A stretch of DNA of 64,000 nt from Spiro-02 sp034114085 (GCA_034114085.1 JAXEWB010000015.1:1-64000); one strand, 5' to 3'; counted from the first letter of the stretch, positions 25,614-35,612 are shown. Translations and numbers: made by a program. The notes: a model not told the origin generated them from the letters alone.

Positions 25614-26531
25614 TTACAGTGTACCATCGCAAAGTTGATTGCACAACATTTTTGCACGGAAAGTACAGACTTCATCCCCAAACTCAGTTGCAACAGCCAG
25701 ACAAACGGCGTCAAGCGCCTCGTTATCCAGACTTACCGCATACCAGGCCGCCCCACTGCCTGTAAGTGATCCAAATGTATTTCCCACCGCCTTGCAGGCG
25801 GCGTCAAGCACAGAATAGAAATCCTCATGTCCGATGACCTGAGAAAAATCATTGAAAAACGGCCAGGTCGCACACGGCTTCCCATATATGCACGCAATAT
25901 CCTGAACTGAAAACTCGGTTGCTGGACAGCCACCAACGCCTCCAGCCCGCAACATGTCAAGCGCGGCGAATGCATTTGCCGTCGATACACTGAACGAACG
26001 GGGCATCACAACCAGAACGTGATATTCTGACGGTGTAGCCACCGGAGTCAGCCATTCCCCCCTCCCCCGCCCCCATGCCGCAGTCGAGCCGCAAAGGAAG
26101 AAAGGAACGTCACTTCCCAGTCGGAGCCCCAAAGCCATGAGTTTCCGAGCCCCAACGGCTTTCTCGGGAAACAAGGACTCAAGCGCACACAATACTGCCG
26201 CGGCGTCAGAAGAACCACCCCCGAGACCAGCCTCCACAGGAATTCTTTTCATGCAGTCGACGACGACGGCGCAGGAAACACCCGCACACTGGCACCACAG
26301 CCGTGCGGCCTTGCTCATGGAATTATCCTCGGACGGACAAATTCCCTCCAGCCCCCTGACGACGCAGGAAAAACAAGGAGCCTCGCTGACCGCCACACTG
26401 ACTGTGTCATGCAAGGATATCAGTTGAAAAAGCGAGGACAAGTCGTGATACCCATCCTCACGTCTGGCGGAAACGGCCAGATGCACATTGATTTTCGCAA
26501 ATGCTTCCTGAGTGATCGAACTAGGCAACAT
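25614..26531 (-). CDS. ispE: 4-diphosphocytidyl-2-C-methyl-D-erythritol kinase
   Basis: 305-residue GHMP kinase of the non-mevalonate isoprenoid pathway. It shows AFAKINVHLAV(S)ARREDGYHDL near the N terminus, the ATP loop PVEAGLGGGSSDAAAVL and the late TGSGAAWYAVS motif. A start at 26531 (MLPSSITQEAF) or 26543 is equally possible since no clear ribosome-binding site is seen. It precedes spoVG on the same strand. Confidence 0.95.
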   Translation of the reverse strand: MLPSSITQEAFAKINVHLAVSARREDGYHDLSSLFQLISLHDTVSVAVSEAPCFSCVVRGLEGICPSEDNSMSKAARLWCQCAGVSCAVVVDCMKRIPVEAGLGGGSSDAAAVLCALESLFPEKAVGARKLMALGLRLGSDVPFFLCGSTAAWGRGRGEWLTPVATPSEYHVLVVMPRSFSVSTANAFAALDMLRAGGVGGCPATEFSVQDIACIYGKPCATWPFFNDFSQVIGHEDFYSVLDAACKAVGNTFGSLTGSGAAWYAVSLDNEALDAVCLAVATEFGDEVCTFRAKMLCNQLCDGTL

Positions 26532-26666
26532 AGTGAATAGCATAGCAAAGGCAACGCACGGTGTCGAGTGCTAAAAACGACAAGAATAGGGATTTTACCA
26601 TTGTCAAGCCAAAGATTTCGTGTACATTCGTATTTTTTTACATCGCACAGCTTCACAAGGGATACG

Positions 26667-26697
26667 AAAACAGCGGGGAGTCCACCTGTTCCCCACT
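26667..26697 (-). terminator. Weak terminator after the uracil-DNA glycosylase
   Basis: AGTGGGGA/TCCCCGCT hairpin with one mismatch and a short TTTT on the minus strand. Confidence 0.4.
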
Positions 26698-26705
26698 CGC
26701 ATCCA

Positions 26706-27452
26706 TTACCAAGCCCCCAGATTTTCCATACGTTCGATTGTTTTTTCAGCCCAGCCGTTGTTTGCCTGCGGATTGCCGGGACTTGGATGAATAATCGAAC
26801 CCACCGTATACGGACCGTATCCAGAACTTTGAAGCTCTCCAGCGGCTTTCTCCAGCTTCCGCTGGGCATATTTACCTACGCCGATCAGATATTTGGGGGC
26901 GACAAGCAACAATACATCCTTCAGATAGCCGTCGCAAAGAACCTCCATTGCCCGTTGTTCCTCTTTGGGGAGCTTGTCGGGCGTCACATTCTTCGCACGG
27001 CTGCCGCTATCGAGAAACACAAGAGGACAATAATTCATCACACAATGACTGGCGAAAAACCGTTCAGCAGTTTCGGACCGGTCGGACATCAACCCCCACA
27101 GCCGCTTACCGCTGACCTCGCTGCGCGTCGTGGAAAATCCAGTTACCGGGCGACCAGGATGTTCGATGGAAGGGGAAGAAACAGGGGCTTCTATCCCCAT
27201 CCAGGAGCGGACTGCATTGACTTCCCCAAACGGCACTCCGGTCTGAGCCATACCAAATGGGCCAGGATTCATCCCCAAGAAAAAAATGGGAACGTCGGCG
27301 TGGACATAGCGTTCAAGATACTGCCGGTGGGGTTCCCAAGCGTATACCAAGGGATCATACACAACTCCGTCGAACGTAAAGCGCAGCCGTTCGACTTCAT
27401 CCCGAAAACGCAAGGTCCTGGCAACTATCCGTTCAGCGAATACATTTTCCAT
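26706..27452 (-). CDS. SMUG1-type uracil-DNA glycosylase
   Basis: 248-residue single-strand-selective monofunctional uracil-DNA glycosylase, removing uracil and oxidised pyrimidines in base-excision repair. The match is strong: FLGMNPGPFGMAQTGVPFGE (Asn of the active site), SEVSGKRLWG and the HPSPGNPQANNGW motif that in SMUG1 carries the catalytic-loop His. SMUG1 is best known from animals but also occurs in a minority of bacteria. AGGAGA lies 6-8 bases before the ATG at 27452. Confidence 0.93.
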   Translation of the reverse strand: MENVFAERIVARTLRFRDEVERLRFTFDGVVYDPLVYAWEPHRQYLERYVHADVPIFFLGMNPGPFGMAQTGVPFGEVNAVRSWMGIEAPVSSPSIEHPGRPVTGFSTTRSEVSGKRLWGLMSDRSETAERFFASHCVMNYCPLVFLDSGSRAKNVTPDKLPKEEQRAMEVLCDGYLKDVLLLVAPKYLIGVGKYAQRKLEKAAGELQSSGYGPYTVGSIIHPSPGNPQANNGWAEKTIERMENLGAW

Positions 27453-27547
27453 CCGACATCTCCTTTTCAGGCTTTCCAAGTCAAATACGGATCATACCAG
27501 AAAGCCACCCTATAGGCAAACAGGAAGAATTCCCGTATCCTGTTTCC

Positions 27548-28312
27548 ATGAAACGCACACGGCTGTACGGCCAAGAACTCAAAGGGGTCATTTTCGACAA
27601 GGACGGAACCTTGTTCAACTACCGGCTTGTCTGGAGGGACGTCCTGAGCTCCACTGTGTCCGCCGTACTTACGGCGTTGGGGAAAGAAGACACCCCTCAG
27701 CTGCACGACAGCTTTCTTTCCTTGTTGGGAATCACGCCGACAGGGGTGAACCCTCACGGGTTGGTGTTCACGCACAATCATTGCAAGACCTTTCTCAAGA
27801 TGTTCGGCTTCTGCGTCAGACACCGCATCAACCTGTTCATCGTCCCCATGCTATACAAGAAAGCTTTGAGAAATACTCAGAAACAAATCAGTCGCACATT
27901 GGAGTCCATGGATTTTGCTCCGCAGATTGCGTTATTCACTCGACTGAAAGACCACGGGTACCGTATCGGAATCATCACCAGCGACACTGCGGAATCTTGC
28001 GAAGTGTTTCTCTCCCATATGGGGCTGGCGTCGCTTGTGGATTTCATCGCAACCAGAGACCATGAGGTGAAACGAAAGCCTCACCCAGAAGCGTTTCATG
28101 AGTTCTGCCGTATGACGGGACTTTCTCCCGGGCAGGTAGCCGTTGTCGGCGACACCGATACGGACATGCTGTTCGCCCGCCGGGGCAAGGCCGGCTATAT
28201 CGTGGCGGTCCTATCCGGAAGCAACGATGTCCCAAAGCTGACCAGGCTCTCGGACGTCGTCTATCCCGACATTCTGTCCATCAATGACGATACCAGATTC
28301 TTTCCACGCTGA
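27548..28312 (+). CDS. HAD-superfamily hydrolase (phosphoglycolate phosphatase-like)
   Basis: 254-residue haloacid-dehalogenase hydrolase. Motif I is VIFDKDGTLFNY, motif II IGIITSDTAES, motif III the Lys in VKRKPHPEAF, and motif IV VVGDTDTDMLFA. A helical cap of about 90 residues follows motif I. The order and KPHPE signature fit Gph/PGP-type small-molecule phosphatases; the substrate is unknown. It is monocistronic and divergent from the glycosylase gene, sharing an intergenic space of about 95 bases. Confidence 0.85.
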   Translation: MKRTRLYGQELKGVIFDKDGTLFNYRLVWRDVLSSTVSAVLTALGKEDTPQLHDSFLSLLGITPTGVNPHGLVFTHNHCKTFLKMFGFCVRHRINLFIVPMLYKKALRNTQKQISRTLESMDFAPQIALFTRLKDHGYRIGIITSDTAESCEVFLSHMGLASLVDFIATRDHEVKRKPHPEAFHEFCRMTGLSPGQVAVVGDTDTDMLFARRGKAGYIVAVLSGSNDVPKLTRLSDVVYPDILSINDDTRFFPR

Positions 28313-29107
28313 TTATTGAGAAAGCCACCGCATCGGCAACTCTCCCAGTCGGCAGAAGAAATGCCAAGTCTCTACCAGACGCAGAGAGAAAGCGTACCCA
28401 GTCATGGAGGTCGTCGTACATTGATATGGGCAACCTAGCCAACGACATACCCGGCGAGGTCCCGTTCATAACGCCTCCGCCAGGAGAAGAACGCCGAGCG
28501 CATTATCGTATATCGCCTTATGGACAGTCACCTCAGAAATATCCATGGGCAAAATCGCAGAACACTAGACAATCAATTCATAGTTTATAAAAAAACACCA
28601 TACCCGTCCCGCCCATTTGCCGATCAGATAAGCATGCGGCAGCAGGGAACCATCCCTCCGCATTTCCATTTTCATGAATACTTTTACATTCAGGAATCCC
28701 ACGGGATGCCGGCATCGCCCCCGTACAAAGGAGTTCCCCCATCCACCGAATATGACAGCATAGTGGCGACCAAGAAATCCGGCTACTGTGATCATGCCGC
28801 GTCCATTCCACATCCACGACCTCCGCGAGAACCTCGACATAAGCCCCGCCAGGCAAACTGAAGGTGCCGACGCTTGTTTCCAGCCAGAAAGTCGGCATTG
28901 AAAGTACGGGACGCAAACTAAAAGCAAACCACACGGACTAATAGTAATAATTTACTATAAGTATATTTCTTTGTTTAAGAATAAATTAATCTGTTATTGA
29001 CATTCGTCATATATTCTGTAAAAATTGAAATAAGAAACACTGGACGTTATACGATAGTTAGAACATACCATACGTTCGCAGACATGAATATAGAGGATTA
29101 TACGCCG
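28313..29107. other. Gene-poor stretch before the acyl-CoA ligase
   Basis: Nearly 800 bases with no convincing intact gene. Minus-strand frames between 28500 and 28930 carry short protein-like bits split over different frames (for example one ending ...ISEVTVHKAIYDNALGVLLLAEAL before a stop at about 28471), which looks like a decayed gene, but I cannot name it. From 28940 the DNA becomes very AT-rich; a TTGACA at 28997-29002 with a weak TAAAAA 16 bases on may be the ligase promoter. Confidence 0.4.
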
Positions 29108-30847
29108 ATGAAGCATTCATGGGAAGAATTAGATATTTACCGGGGCTCCCTGTTCACAGGGGAATGGCCGACGATTCCTGAGCTTTTTGAAATTTCCCTC
29201 AGTCGTTTTCCAGAGAGAAACTGCTTTACGACCTTTGATCCAGAACGCAAGACGATGTCCTACAAGGAAGTCCACGGCCACTTGCTGAGAATCTCCGGCT
29301 ATTTGCAGGAAGCGGGATTCAAGAAAGGCGACAGGGTGATCATCAATGGGAAGAATTCCCCTCAATGGGGACTTGCGTACCTGGCGGTCATGTTCGCCGG
29401 AGGAGTCGTAGTGCCCTTGGACAACCAGATGCCACAGAACCGGGTCACGACGTTGAGTTGTTTCTGTGAAGCCGCATTCCTTTTCGGCGACTTTGACGTG
29501 ATTCAAAGGATTCCCGACGATGAATCATGGTTCAGGATGCTCAAAGGTGCGTTCACTCTCAAAGGTCATAGCGACAGGTGTCCCTCCATTATGGATATCC
29601 AGCCGAAAACTATCCATGAGCCGCCACGTTGTACTTGCGACGATCTCGCCGCGATACTTTTCACCAGCGGAACCACCGGCAATGAAAAGGGTGCGATGCT
29701 CACCCATGCGAACATCGTCAGCGATGTATTCCAAGCTTGTGACGGGATATTCCTCCATGTCACCGAAAAAGATGTGCTCTACGCGCTTCTTCCGTTGCAC
29801 CATAGCTATTGCTGCACGGCGGTATTCCTTGAGGCGATCAAGCATGGCGCTGAATGTGTGTTCGGACACGGGATCATTGTGAGCAGGATGCTCAATGACA
29901 TGAAGCAGGGACAGGTGACGATCTTCATGGGAATTCCCCTCCTCTACAATAAGCTCCTCGCCGGTCTCATGAAGAAAGTCAGGGAGAGGGGACGGTTCGC
30001 CTATGCGTTGATCCGTTCACTCATGTGGATCAATGGAATTTTAAAAAAGACCTTTCATATCAACCCCGGACGACGGTGGTTCAAGGCGTTGCTTTCTGGC
30101 TTGGGAATGGACCACAACAGGATATGCATCTGCGGCGCAGGACCTCTCTCTCCCAAAGTATTCCACCAGTACCAGCAACTTGGACTTGATTTCATACAGG
30201 GCTATGGGCTGACCGAAACAAGTCCGATCCTTACCCTGAACCCAATCAGCAAGTTCAAAATCAAATCGGTGGGGATGTGTTTCCCGTTGGTCGACATGAA
30301 AATTGATGAACCGGATCTGTTCGGCGTAGGGGAAGTGCTGGTCAAAGGGCCGAACATCTGTAAAGGATATTATAAGGACGAAGCGAATACGAAAGCACTG
30401 TTTACGGATGACGGATACCTCAGGACCGGAGATCTCGGTTCCATGGACAAGGAAAAATATCTATACCTCAAAGGCCGTGCAAAAAACCTAATCGTCACGG
30501 AAGGCGGCAAGAATGTCTATCCGGAAGAAATCGAGGACTTGTTCCAGCTATATCCACAGATCGACCAGATTCTGATCCGCGGATACATGGAGAAAAAAGA
30601 CCTGAAAGCGGAAGGAATCGAAGCCGTCATCCATCCTAGTGAAGAATATTTCAAGGACCAAGCCCTTGACAGTCCTGAAGTCCGTGGTGAAATCGAACAG
30701 ATCATCCACGATATCAATCAGAAGCTCGTCGCTTATAAAAAGATCACTAGAACGACAATCCTTGACAAACCGATGGCCATGACCAGCACAAAGAAGATCC
30801 AACGTAATAAAGTATTGAGAACAGCACAGGCGATCCTGCATATGTGA
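29108..30847 (+). CDS. Long-chain fatty acid-CoA ligase-like AMP-binding enzyme
   Basis: 579-residue ANL-superfamily enzyme activating a carboxylic acid as its acyl-adenylate and then CoA thioester. Motifs are AILFTSGTTGNEKGAMLTH (P-loop A3), IQGYGLTETSPIL (A5), YLRTGDLGSMDKEKYLYLKGRAKN (A7-A8) and a C-terminal Lys in the MTSTKKIQRNKV segment. The start at 29108 (MKHSWEELDIYRGS) is preceded by AGAGGA; longer starts at 29084 or 28997 lack a site. Substrate is probably a long-chain fatty acid for lipid recycling. It is monocistronic. Confidence 0.88.
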   Translation: MKHSWEELDIYRGSLFTGEWPTIPELFEISLSRFPERNCFTTFDPERKTMSYKEVHGHLLRISGYLQEAGFKKGDRVIINGKNSPQWGLAYLAVMFAGGVVVPLDNQMPQNRVTTLSCFCEAAFLFGDFDVIQRIPDDESWFRMLKGAFTLKGHSDRCPSIMDIQPKTIHEPPRCTCDDLAAILFTSGTTGNEKGAMLTHANIVSDVFQACDGIFLHVTEKDVLYALLPLHHSYCCTAVFLEAIKHGAECVFGHGIIVSRMLNDMKQGQVTIFMGIPLLYNKLLAGLMKKVRERGRFAYALIRSLMWINGILKKTFHINPGRRWFKALLSGLGMDHNRICICGAGPLSPKVFHQYQQLGLDFIQGYGLTETSPILTLNPISKFKIKSVGMCFPLVDMKIDEPDLFGVGEVLVKGPNICKGYYKDEANTKALFTDDGYLRTGDLGSMDKEKYLYLKGRAKNLIVTEGGKNVYPEEIEDLFQLYPQIDQILIRGYMEKKDLKAEGIEAVIHPSEEYFKDQALDSPEVRGEIEQIIHDINQKLVAYKKITRTTILDKPMAMTSTKKIQRNKVLRTAQAILHM

Positions 30848-31059
30848 CGCTCCGTACCCGACAGCCATTCGCTTGAAACTCCAAGGATTTGTACCGGAAC
30901 ACAATTTCTGTGGACGCAGGTGATGATATACCTCTGCGGAACGGCGTCTGACCGATAGGCGAAAATGCGCATATCAAAGTTTTCCAAATGTGTATGTAAT
31001 CGAGCAGGCGCCAGCACCATGGACGTGACATGACCCAAACTCCATGGTACTATGCAGTC

Positions 31060-32352
31060 ATGAAGACAATCATCAAAAATGTTCTGATTATTCCCATGAC
31101 GGACAGAGAGCTGTCATTCCATGGTGATATCGGCATAGACGGCGATAAAATAGCTTTTGTCGGGACGCAAGCGACACCGTTCAACGCCGATTCAATCATC
31201 GACGGGAACGGCATGATAGCGATGCCGGCACTGGTGAATGCGCATACTCATCTGTGCATGGAACTGATGCGAAATTACAAGGACACCTGCGCGAACTTGC
31301 AGGATTGGCTCGGTGAGATATTCCCGATTGAGGACAAGCTGACGGCTTCCGACATCAGGATTGTATCAGACCTAGGGATTGCGGAACTGATTAAAAGCGG
31401 TACCACCACGTTCGCCGATATGTATTTCTTTGCCCATGAGACGGCACAGGCGGTCGTAGATGCAGGGATCAGGGCTTGTCTCGGCCTCACGCTTTTTGGA
31501 GATATTGGAGATACGAAACAGCGGGTGGCGGAACGGCGGCCAGTCATGGAGGCGGCGGCGGTGAAATCGGAAGGGAGAATCCGAATTGATGTCGCGCCGC
31601 ATGCGATCTATACCTGTAGCGCCTCCACCTACCGGTACGCCCATGACTATGCGAAAGCAAATGGAGTGTCGATGCACACCCATCTGAGTGAAACCCATAG
31701 GGAAGTAGAGGATTCACTACGGGAAAACGGCAAGACACCTGGCCGCTATCTTGATTCGCTCGGATGTTTTGACGGAATCAGGACATATCTCGCCCATTGC
31801 GTCCATCTTACGGATGATGAATTGCGGGAGCTGGTTCAATACGATACCGGTATTGTTCATAATCCGACCAGCAACTGCAAGTTAGCCAGCGGCATTGCGC
31901 CGGTGAAGAAGTTGCGCGAGGCTGGTTTTCGGATGGCGTTGGGTACGGATGGAGCAAGCAGCAACAATAATCTCAATCTGTTTGAAGAAATGCATGTCGC
32001 TTCGCTACTCAGTACGGTTTCTACCGGGGATACGCTGTCGCTTCCCCCCTACGATGTACTGAGGATGGCGACGGCGGGCGGCGCCGAGGTATTGGGGCTG
32101 GATTCGAAGATTGGTACTTTGGAACCGGGCAAAGAAGCCGACTTGATTCTCATCAACATGAAGAAAAGCCATTTGACACCGTTGAACAATCCGTTTTCGG
32201 CCCTCGTGTTCAGTGCGCAAGCTTCTGATGTCGATACCGTGTTCTGCCATGGCAGGTTGCTGATGCAAGAAAGAAAGCTGACTACTGTCGATGAGATGGA
32301 GGCAATACGAAAGACCAACTCCCGTTGGAAGGATATCCTCGCAAGACCATGA
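31060..32352 (+). CDS. mtaD: 5-methylthioadenosine / S-adenosylhomocysteine deaminase
   Basis: 430-residue amidohydrolase that deaminates MTA or SAH to the inosine analogues. Metal ligands are visible as NAHTHLCMELMRNYKD, THLSETHREVED, AHCVHLT and LGTDGASSNNNLNLFEEM. Starting at 31060 (MKTIIKNVLIIPM) removes ten unsupported residues. The next gene, 46 bases on, encodes methylthioribose-1-phosphate isomerase, so the pair belongs to methylthioadenosine salvage via the deaminase (methylthioinosine) route. A phosphorylase for the second step was not found in the window. Confidence 0.92.
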   Translation: MKTIIKNVLIIPMTDRELSFHGDIGIDGDKIAFVGTQATPFNADSIIDGNGMIAMPALVNAHTHLCMELMRNYKDTCANLQDWLGEIFPIEDKLTASDIRIVSDLGIAELIKSGTTTFADMYFFAHETAQAVVDAGIRACLGLTLFGDIGDTKQRVAERRPVMEAAAVKSEGRIRIDVAPHAIYTCSASTYRYAHDYAKANGVSMHTHLSETHREVEDSLRENGKTPGRYLDSLGCFDGIRTYLAHCVHLTDDELRELVQYDTGIVHNPTSNCKLASGIAPVKKLREAGFRMALGTDGASSNNNLNLFEEMHVASLLSTVSTGDTLSLPPYDVLRMATAGGAEVLGLDSKIGTLEPGKEADLILINMKKSHLTPLNNPFSALVFSAQASDVDTVFCHGRLLMQERKLTTVDEMEAIRKTNSRWKDILARP

Positions 32353-32398
32353 TGTCCGGCTTGGATTCTATATCATTATATAAGGATGGTTGTACCAC

Positions 32399-33469
32399 AT
32401 GGATGAAGCATTTATCACGCTGGAATACAAGGATGGCGCATTGCACTTGATCGACCAGAGGCTGTTGCCTCCCAAATTCGAGATATTCGTCTGCAAGGAT
32501 TATCGGGACGTAGAGTTCGCGATCAGGGACATGGTGGTCCGTGGCGCACCCGCTATCGGAGCGACGGCGGCCTATGGAGTCTACATGGCCGCTAAAGAAT
32601 TCGCACGAGAATATGGGCGAAAGGACGGGAAGTTCGATCAGAATATGGAAGCGGCCTGTGTATTTCTCAATGCGTCGCGGCCGACCGCAGTGAATCTGGC
32701 TTGGGCGATAGAACGCATGAACAAGACTCTTGCCAGCGGTAATTGGCGGTCGGCGGAGGACATGCTCAATGCGCTCAAAGCAGAAGCCGACGCAATCAGG
32801 GCGGAGGATATCGCCGTCAACAAGCGGATGAGCAAGATCGGCGTCGAGGTCGTCCCCCAAGGGGCGACGATCCTGACGCACTGCAACACTGGTGCGTTGG
32901 CTACCGCCGGCTGGGGTACTGCGTTGGGTGTAATCAAGCAGGCGTTCTATGATGGGAAGGATATTTTCGTCTATGCTGACGAAACCAGACCTCGCTTCCA
33001 AGGCGCCAGACTTACCGCATGGGAGCTTGTACAGGCAAAAATTCCCAGCAAATTGATACCTGACAGTGCGGCGGCGACGTTGATCAGGGATGGAAAGATC
33101 GACCTGGTGATACTTGGCGGCGATAGGGTCGCCGCAAACGGAGATGTCGCCAACAAGCTGGGGACGTTCGCGTTATCCGTCATCTGCAAAGAATACGGAG
33201 TGCCGTTCTATAGCGTCGTTCCAGTCTCGACCATAGATTTTTCAATCGCCAGTGGCGCGGACATCCCTATTGAGGAACGTGATCCAATGGAAGTCACGCA
33301 CCCAGGCGGGGTCCAGGTCGCTCCAGTGGAAATGGGAGTCTATAATCCCTGTTTCGATGTAACGCCGCACCAGAATATCACCGGAATCATTACCGAAGCC
33401 GGCATCATCAGACCGCCATTCAAAGAAAACATCGAGAAAATAAGGCAGGGAATCCGGTTGAGCAATTGA
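32399..33469 (+). CDS. mtnA: Methylthioribose-1-phosphate isomerase
   Basis: 356-residue enzyme of the eIF-2B-alpha-like family converting 5-methylthioribose-1-phosphate to methylthioribulose-1-phosphate. Signatures are VVRGAPAIGATAAYGVY, ILTHCNTGALATAGWGTALGV (catalytic Cys), ADETRPRFQGARLTAWEL and VILGGDRVAANGDVANKLGT (catalytic Asp). The ATG at 32399 is preferred to the TTG at 32390, although AAGGA is somewhat far (12 bases). Confidence 0.95.
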   Translation: MDEAFITLEYKDGALHLIDQRLLPPKFEIFVCKDYRDVEFAIRDMVVRGAPAIGATAAYGVYMAAKEFAREYGRKDGKFDQNMEAACVFLNASRPTAVNLAWAIERMNKTLASGNWRSAEDMLNALKAEADAIRAEDIAVNKRMSKIGVEVVPQGATILTHCNTGALATAGWGTALGVIKQAFYDGKDIFVYADETRPRFQGARLTAWELVQAKIPSKLIPDSAAATLIRDGKIDLVILGGDRVAANGDVANKLGTFALSVICKEYGVPFYSVVPVSTIDFSIASGADIPIEERDPMEVTHPGGVQVAPVEMGVYNPCFDVTPHQNITGIITEAGIIRPPFKENIEKIRQGIRLSN

Positions 33470-33498
33470 TGTGATATTCATTTCTTCATGCAGTCGAA

Positions 33499-33529
33499 AA
33501 CGCCACAGAAATAGTCTGTGGCGTTTTTT
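33499..33529 (+). terminator. mtaD-mtnA terminator
   Basis: AACGCCACAGA/TCTGTGGCGTT perfect 11-bp stem with a 5-base loop and a T6 tail. Confidence 0.95.
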
Positions 33530-33573
33530 CTTCTATGGAATGTACATTTTTGTATTTTTATGCAGTATTTTAT

Positions 33574-33876
33574 TCATAATGACAATTTGGCTGTTTCCTC
33601 AAAGAAAGAACGTTTGGTTGAGTATTTCATCAACCCTACCCCATCTTCACTTGCCAAATCTACTATTTTTCGGTTTACCGTATTTTTAGGATGCCAATTT
33701 TTTGTTTTTCGCAATGCTTTACCAATTCCAGCCGAATCGTTATAGTCGGTTGCAATGGCTTTAGCGTCCAAGGAAGGAATACAATACACACCGCTGAAGC
33801 CAACTCGATTCAAGGATGAGTTCTCGAAGGATATTGAAGTCAAATACAAAACGACCGTCTTGGGAGACCGCCGCAT
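33574..33876 (-). pseudogene. AT-rich gene fragment of unknown origin
   Basis: Minus-strand open frame of 100 codons (MRRSPKTVVLYLTSISFENS..., ending YSTKRSFFEETAKLSL). Its base composition is clearly more AT-rich than the flanking genes and the text is protein-like (Lys/Asn/Ser-rich, DYNDSAGIGKALRKTKNWHP). There is an in-frame stop just upstream and no ribosome-binding site, so it may be the tail of a broken, horizontally acquired gene. No family is recognised. The alternative is chance openness in the leader of gdhA. Confidence 0.3.
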
Positions 33877-34063
33877 ACTACCAGAGGGTATTATTGTTCC
33901 ATATAACTACTCCGGACAGTACCGCCGCTCTCGACGGAGCGAGAGGAACGTCGCTGGAACTGGGTGCCACTGGTATATTGTCTGGAACGGTTCGTCGAAC
34001 AAGGAGGGAGGTCGCCTCCGTAGGATGGCTTCATCATTCGGAAAGAACAGGAAGGAGTACACG

Positions 34064-35425
34064 ATGCATACTGTTACAGCCGGAATCATTGAACACGTCC
34101 GTAAGCAGGACCCCGAACAGCATGAGTTCCACCAAGCGGTTACGGAATTCATGACATCAGTCGACAAGATTATCGACGATGTTCCCCAGATTGTTTTTGA
34201 CAAGGTTCTGGAGCGCATGGTGGAGCCGGAACGGGTCATCATGTTTCGGGTTCCTTGGATGGATGATGATGGCAATCTCCAAATCAACAGGGGTTTTCGG
34301 GTACAGATGAACAGCGCGATCGGTCCGTACAAGGGCGGATTGAGATTGCATCCTTCCGTCAACCTGTCTATCATGAAGTTCCTTGCGTTTGAACAGGTAT
34401 TCAAGAATAGCTTGACCGGGCTTTCCATGGGTGGCGGCAAAGGTGGCTGCGACTTTAATCCAAAGGGAAAAAGCGACCATGAAGTCATGCGTTTCTGTCA
34501 AAGCTTCATGACTGAGCTATCCCGCCATATCGGAGAGGATACGGATGTCCCCGCTGGGGATATCGGTGTCGGTGGCAGAGAAATCGGCTATATGTTCGGC
34601 CAGTACAAGCGCCTGAACAACAAGTTCGTCGGAGTACTTACGGGCAAAGGTCCGGCATGGGGCGGTTCCTTTATCAGGCCGGAGGCCACAGGCTATGGGT
34701 TGGTATACCTCGCCGGGGCGATCCTTGAAGGGGCGGGCATGGGACTAGGCGGGCGGTCATGTCTGGTCAGTGGCAGCGGTAATGTCGCCCAGTTCACCGT
34801 CGAGAAGCTCAATCAGCTCGGAGCGAAAGTCATCACATTGTCGGATTCATCCGGCGTGCTCTATGATCCGGCAGGAATCGATGAGAAAAAACTCGCATGG
34901 GTCAAGACATTGAAGAACGTTCGTCGCGGTAGAATCTCGGAATATGCGAAACAGTTCCCCGGATGTACATATCTCCCCCACAACGGTTCAGAAAATAGCA
35001 ATCCGCTGTGGGAGTTCCCCGCGGACTATGCTTTCCCTTGCGCGACTCAGAATGAAATTAATGAGCTTGATGCTAAACATTTGCTCGCAAACAAGATCAA
35101 GATGGTGGCGGAAGGCGCGAACATGCCGACCAGCGCAGCAGCTCTCGACCTGTTCAGGGATGCAGGTATACTGTTCGCTCCGGCGAAGGCGGCCAATGCG
35201 GGTGGCGTGGCGGTATCGGGACTTGAAATGGCCCAGAACAGTAGTCGCCTCCAATGGACACCACAGGAGGTTGATGCGTATCTGCAACGAATCATGAAGA
35301 ACATCTACCGGAATATCAGTGGCGCAGCCGAAAAATACAGCAAAAAGGGAGACTTCGTTGACGGAGCGAATATCGCAGCATTCCTTAAGGTGGCGGACGC
35401 CATGATCGCCCAGGGCTACGTATAA
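34064..35425 (+). CDS. gdhA: Glutamate dehydrogenase (hexameric, NADP-type)
   Basis: 453-residue enzyme interconverting 2-oxoglutarate plus ammonia and glutamate. Conserved segments are GPYKGGLRLHPSVNLSIMKFLAFEQVFKNSLTG in two parts (catalytic Lys in KGGLR and in GGGKGG), PAGDIGVGGREIGYMFGQY, GSGNVAQFTVEKL of the dinucleotide site and EGANMPTSAAA. The ATG at 34064 follows AAGGAG and fits the family length; the open frame back to 33755 crosses the non-coding leader. The leader 33877-34063 contains a GC-rich inverted segment but no recognised riboswitch. Confidence 0.95.
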   Translation: MHTVTAGIIEHVRKQDPEQHEFHQAVTEFMTSVDKIIDDVPQIVFDKVLERMVEPERVIMFRVPWMDDDGNLQINRGFRVQMNSAIGPYKGGLRLHPSVNLSIMKFLAFEQVFKNSLTGLSMGGGKGGCDFNPKGKSDHEVMRFCQSFMTELSRHIGEDTDVPAGDIGVGGREIGYMFGQYKRLNNKFVGVLTGKGPAWGGSFIRPEATGYGLVYLAGAILEGAGMGLGGRSCLVSGSGNVAQFTVEKLNQLGAKVITLSDSSGVLYDPAGIDEKKLAWVKTLKNVRRGRISEYAKQFPGCTYLPHNGSENSNPLWEFPADYAFPCATQNEINELDAKHLLANKIKMVAEGANMPTSAAALDLFRDAGILFAPAKAANAGGVAVSGLEMAQNSSRLQWTPQEVDAYLQRIMKNIYRNISGAAEKYSKKGDFVDGANIAAFLKVADAMIAQGYV

Positions 35426-35506
35426 TCCGCTTGCCGTAGGCGTTCCTGGTCGCCATGAGGCATGATACCGCACGACCGCCTGATGGTTTGGAATAATCTC
35501 CATGCA

Positions 35507-35552
35507 AGAGGGTGTCGTAACAGTGCGATTCGCACGTTACGATGCCCTTTTT
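35507..35552 (+). terminator. gdhA terminator
   Basis: AGGGTGTCGTAAC/GTTACGATGCCCT long stem with an inner GTGCG/CGCAC stem, followed by TTTTT. Confidence 0.93.
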
Positions 35553-35612
35553 GTATTTTGGCCTTGGGGATTGCTCTAGACCTGACGGGTGTTCGCTCTA
35601 GGGTTGATACCC

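Noticed and set aside
33877..34063. Riboswitch in the gdhA leader
   Set aside because: GC-rich inverted segments are present, but no match to a glutamine, glycine or other riboswitch consensus that I can recognise.
33755..34063. N-terminal extension of glutamate dehydrogenase
   Set aside because: Family proteins start at MHTVTAG-like residues; AAGGAG sits just before 34064 and the extra 103 codons show no homology.
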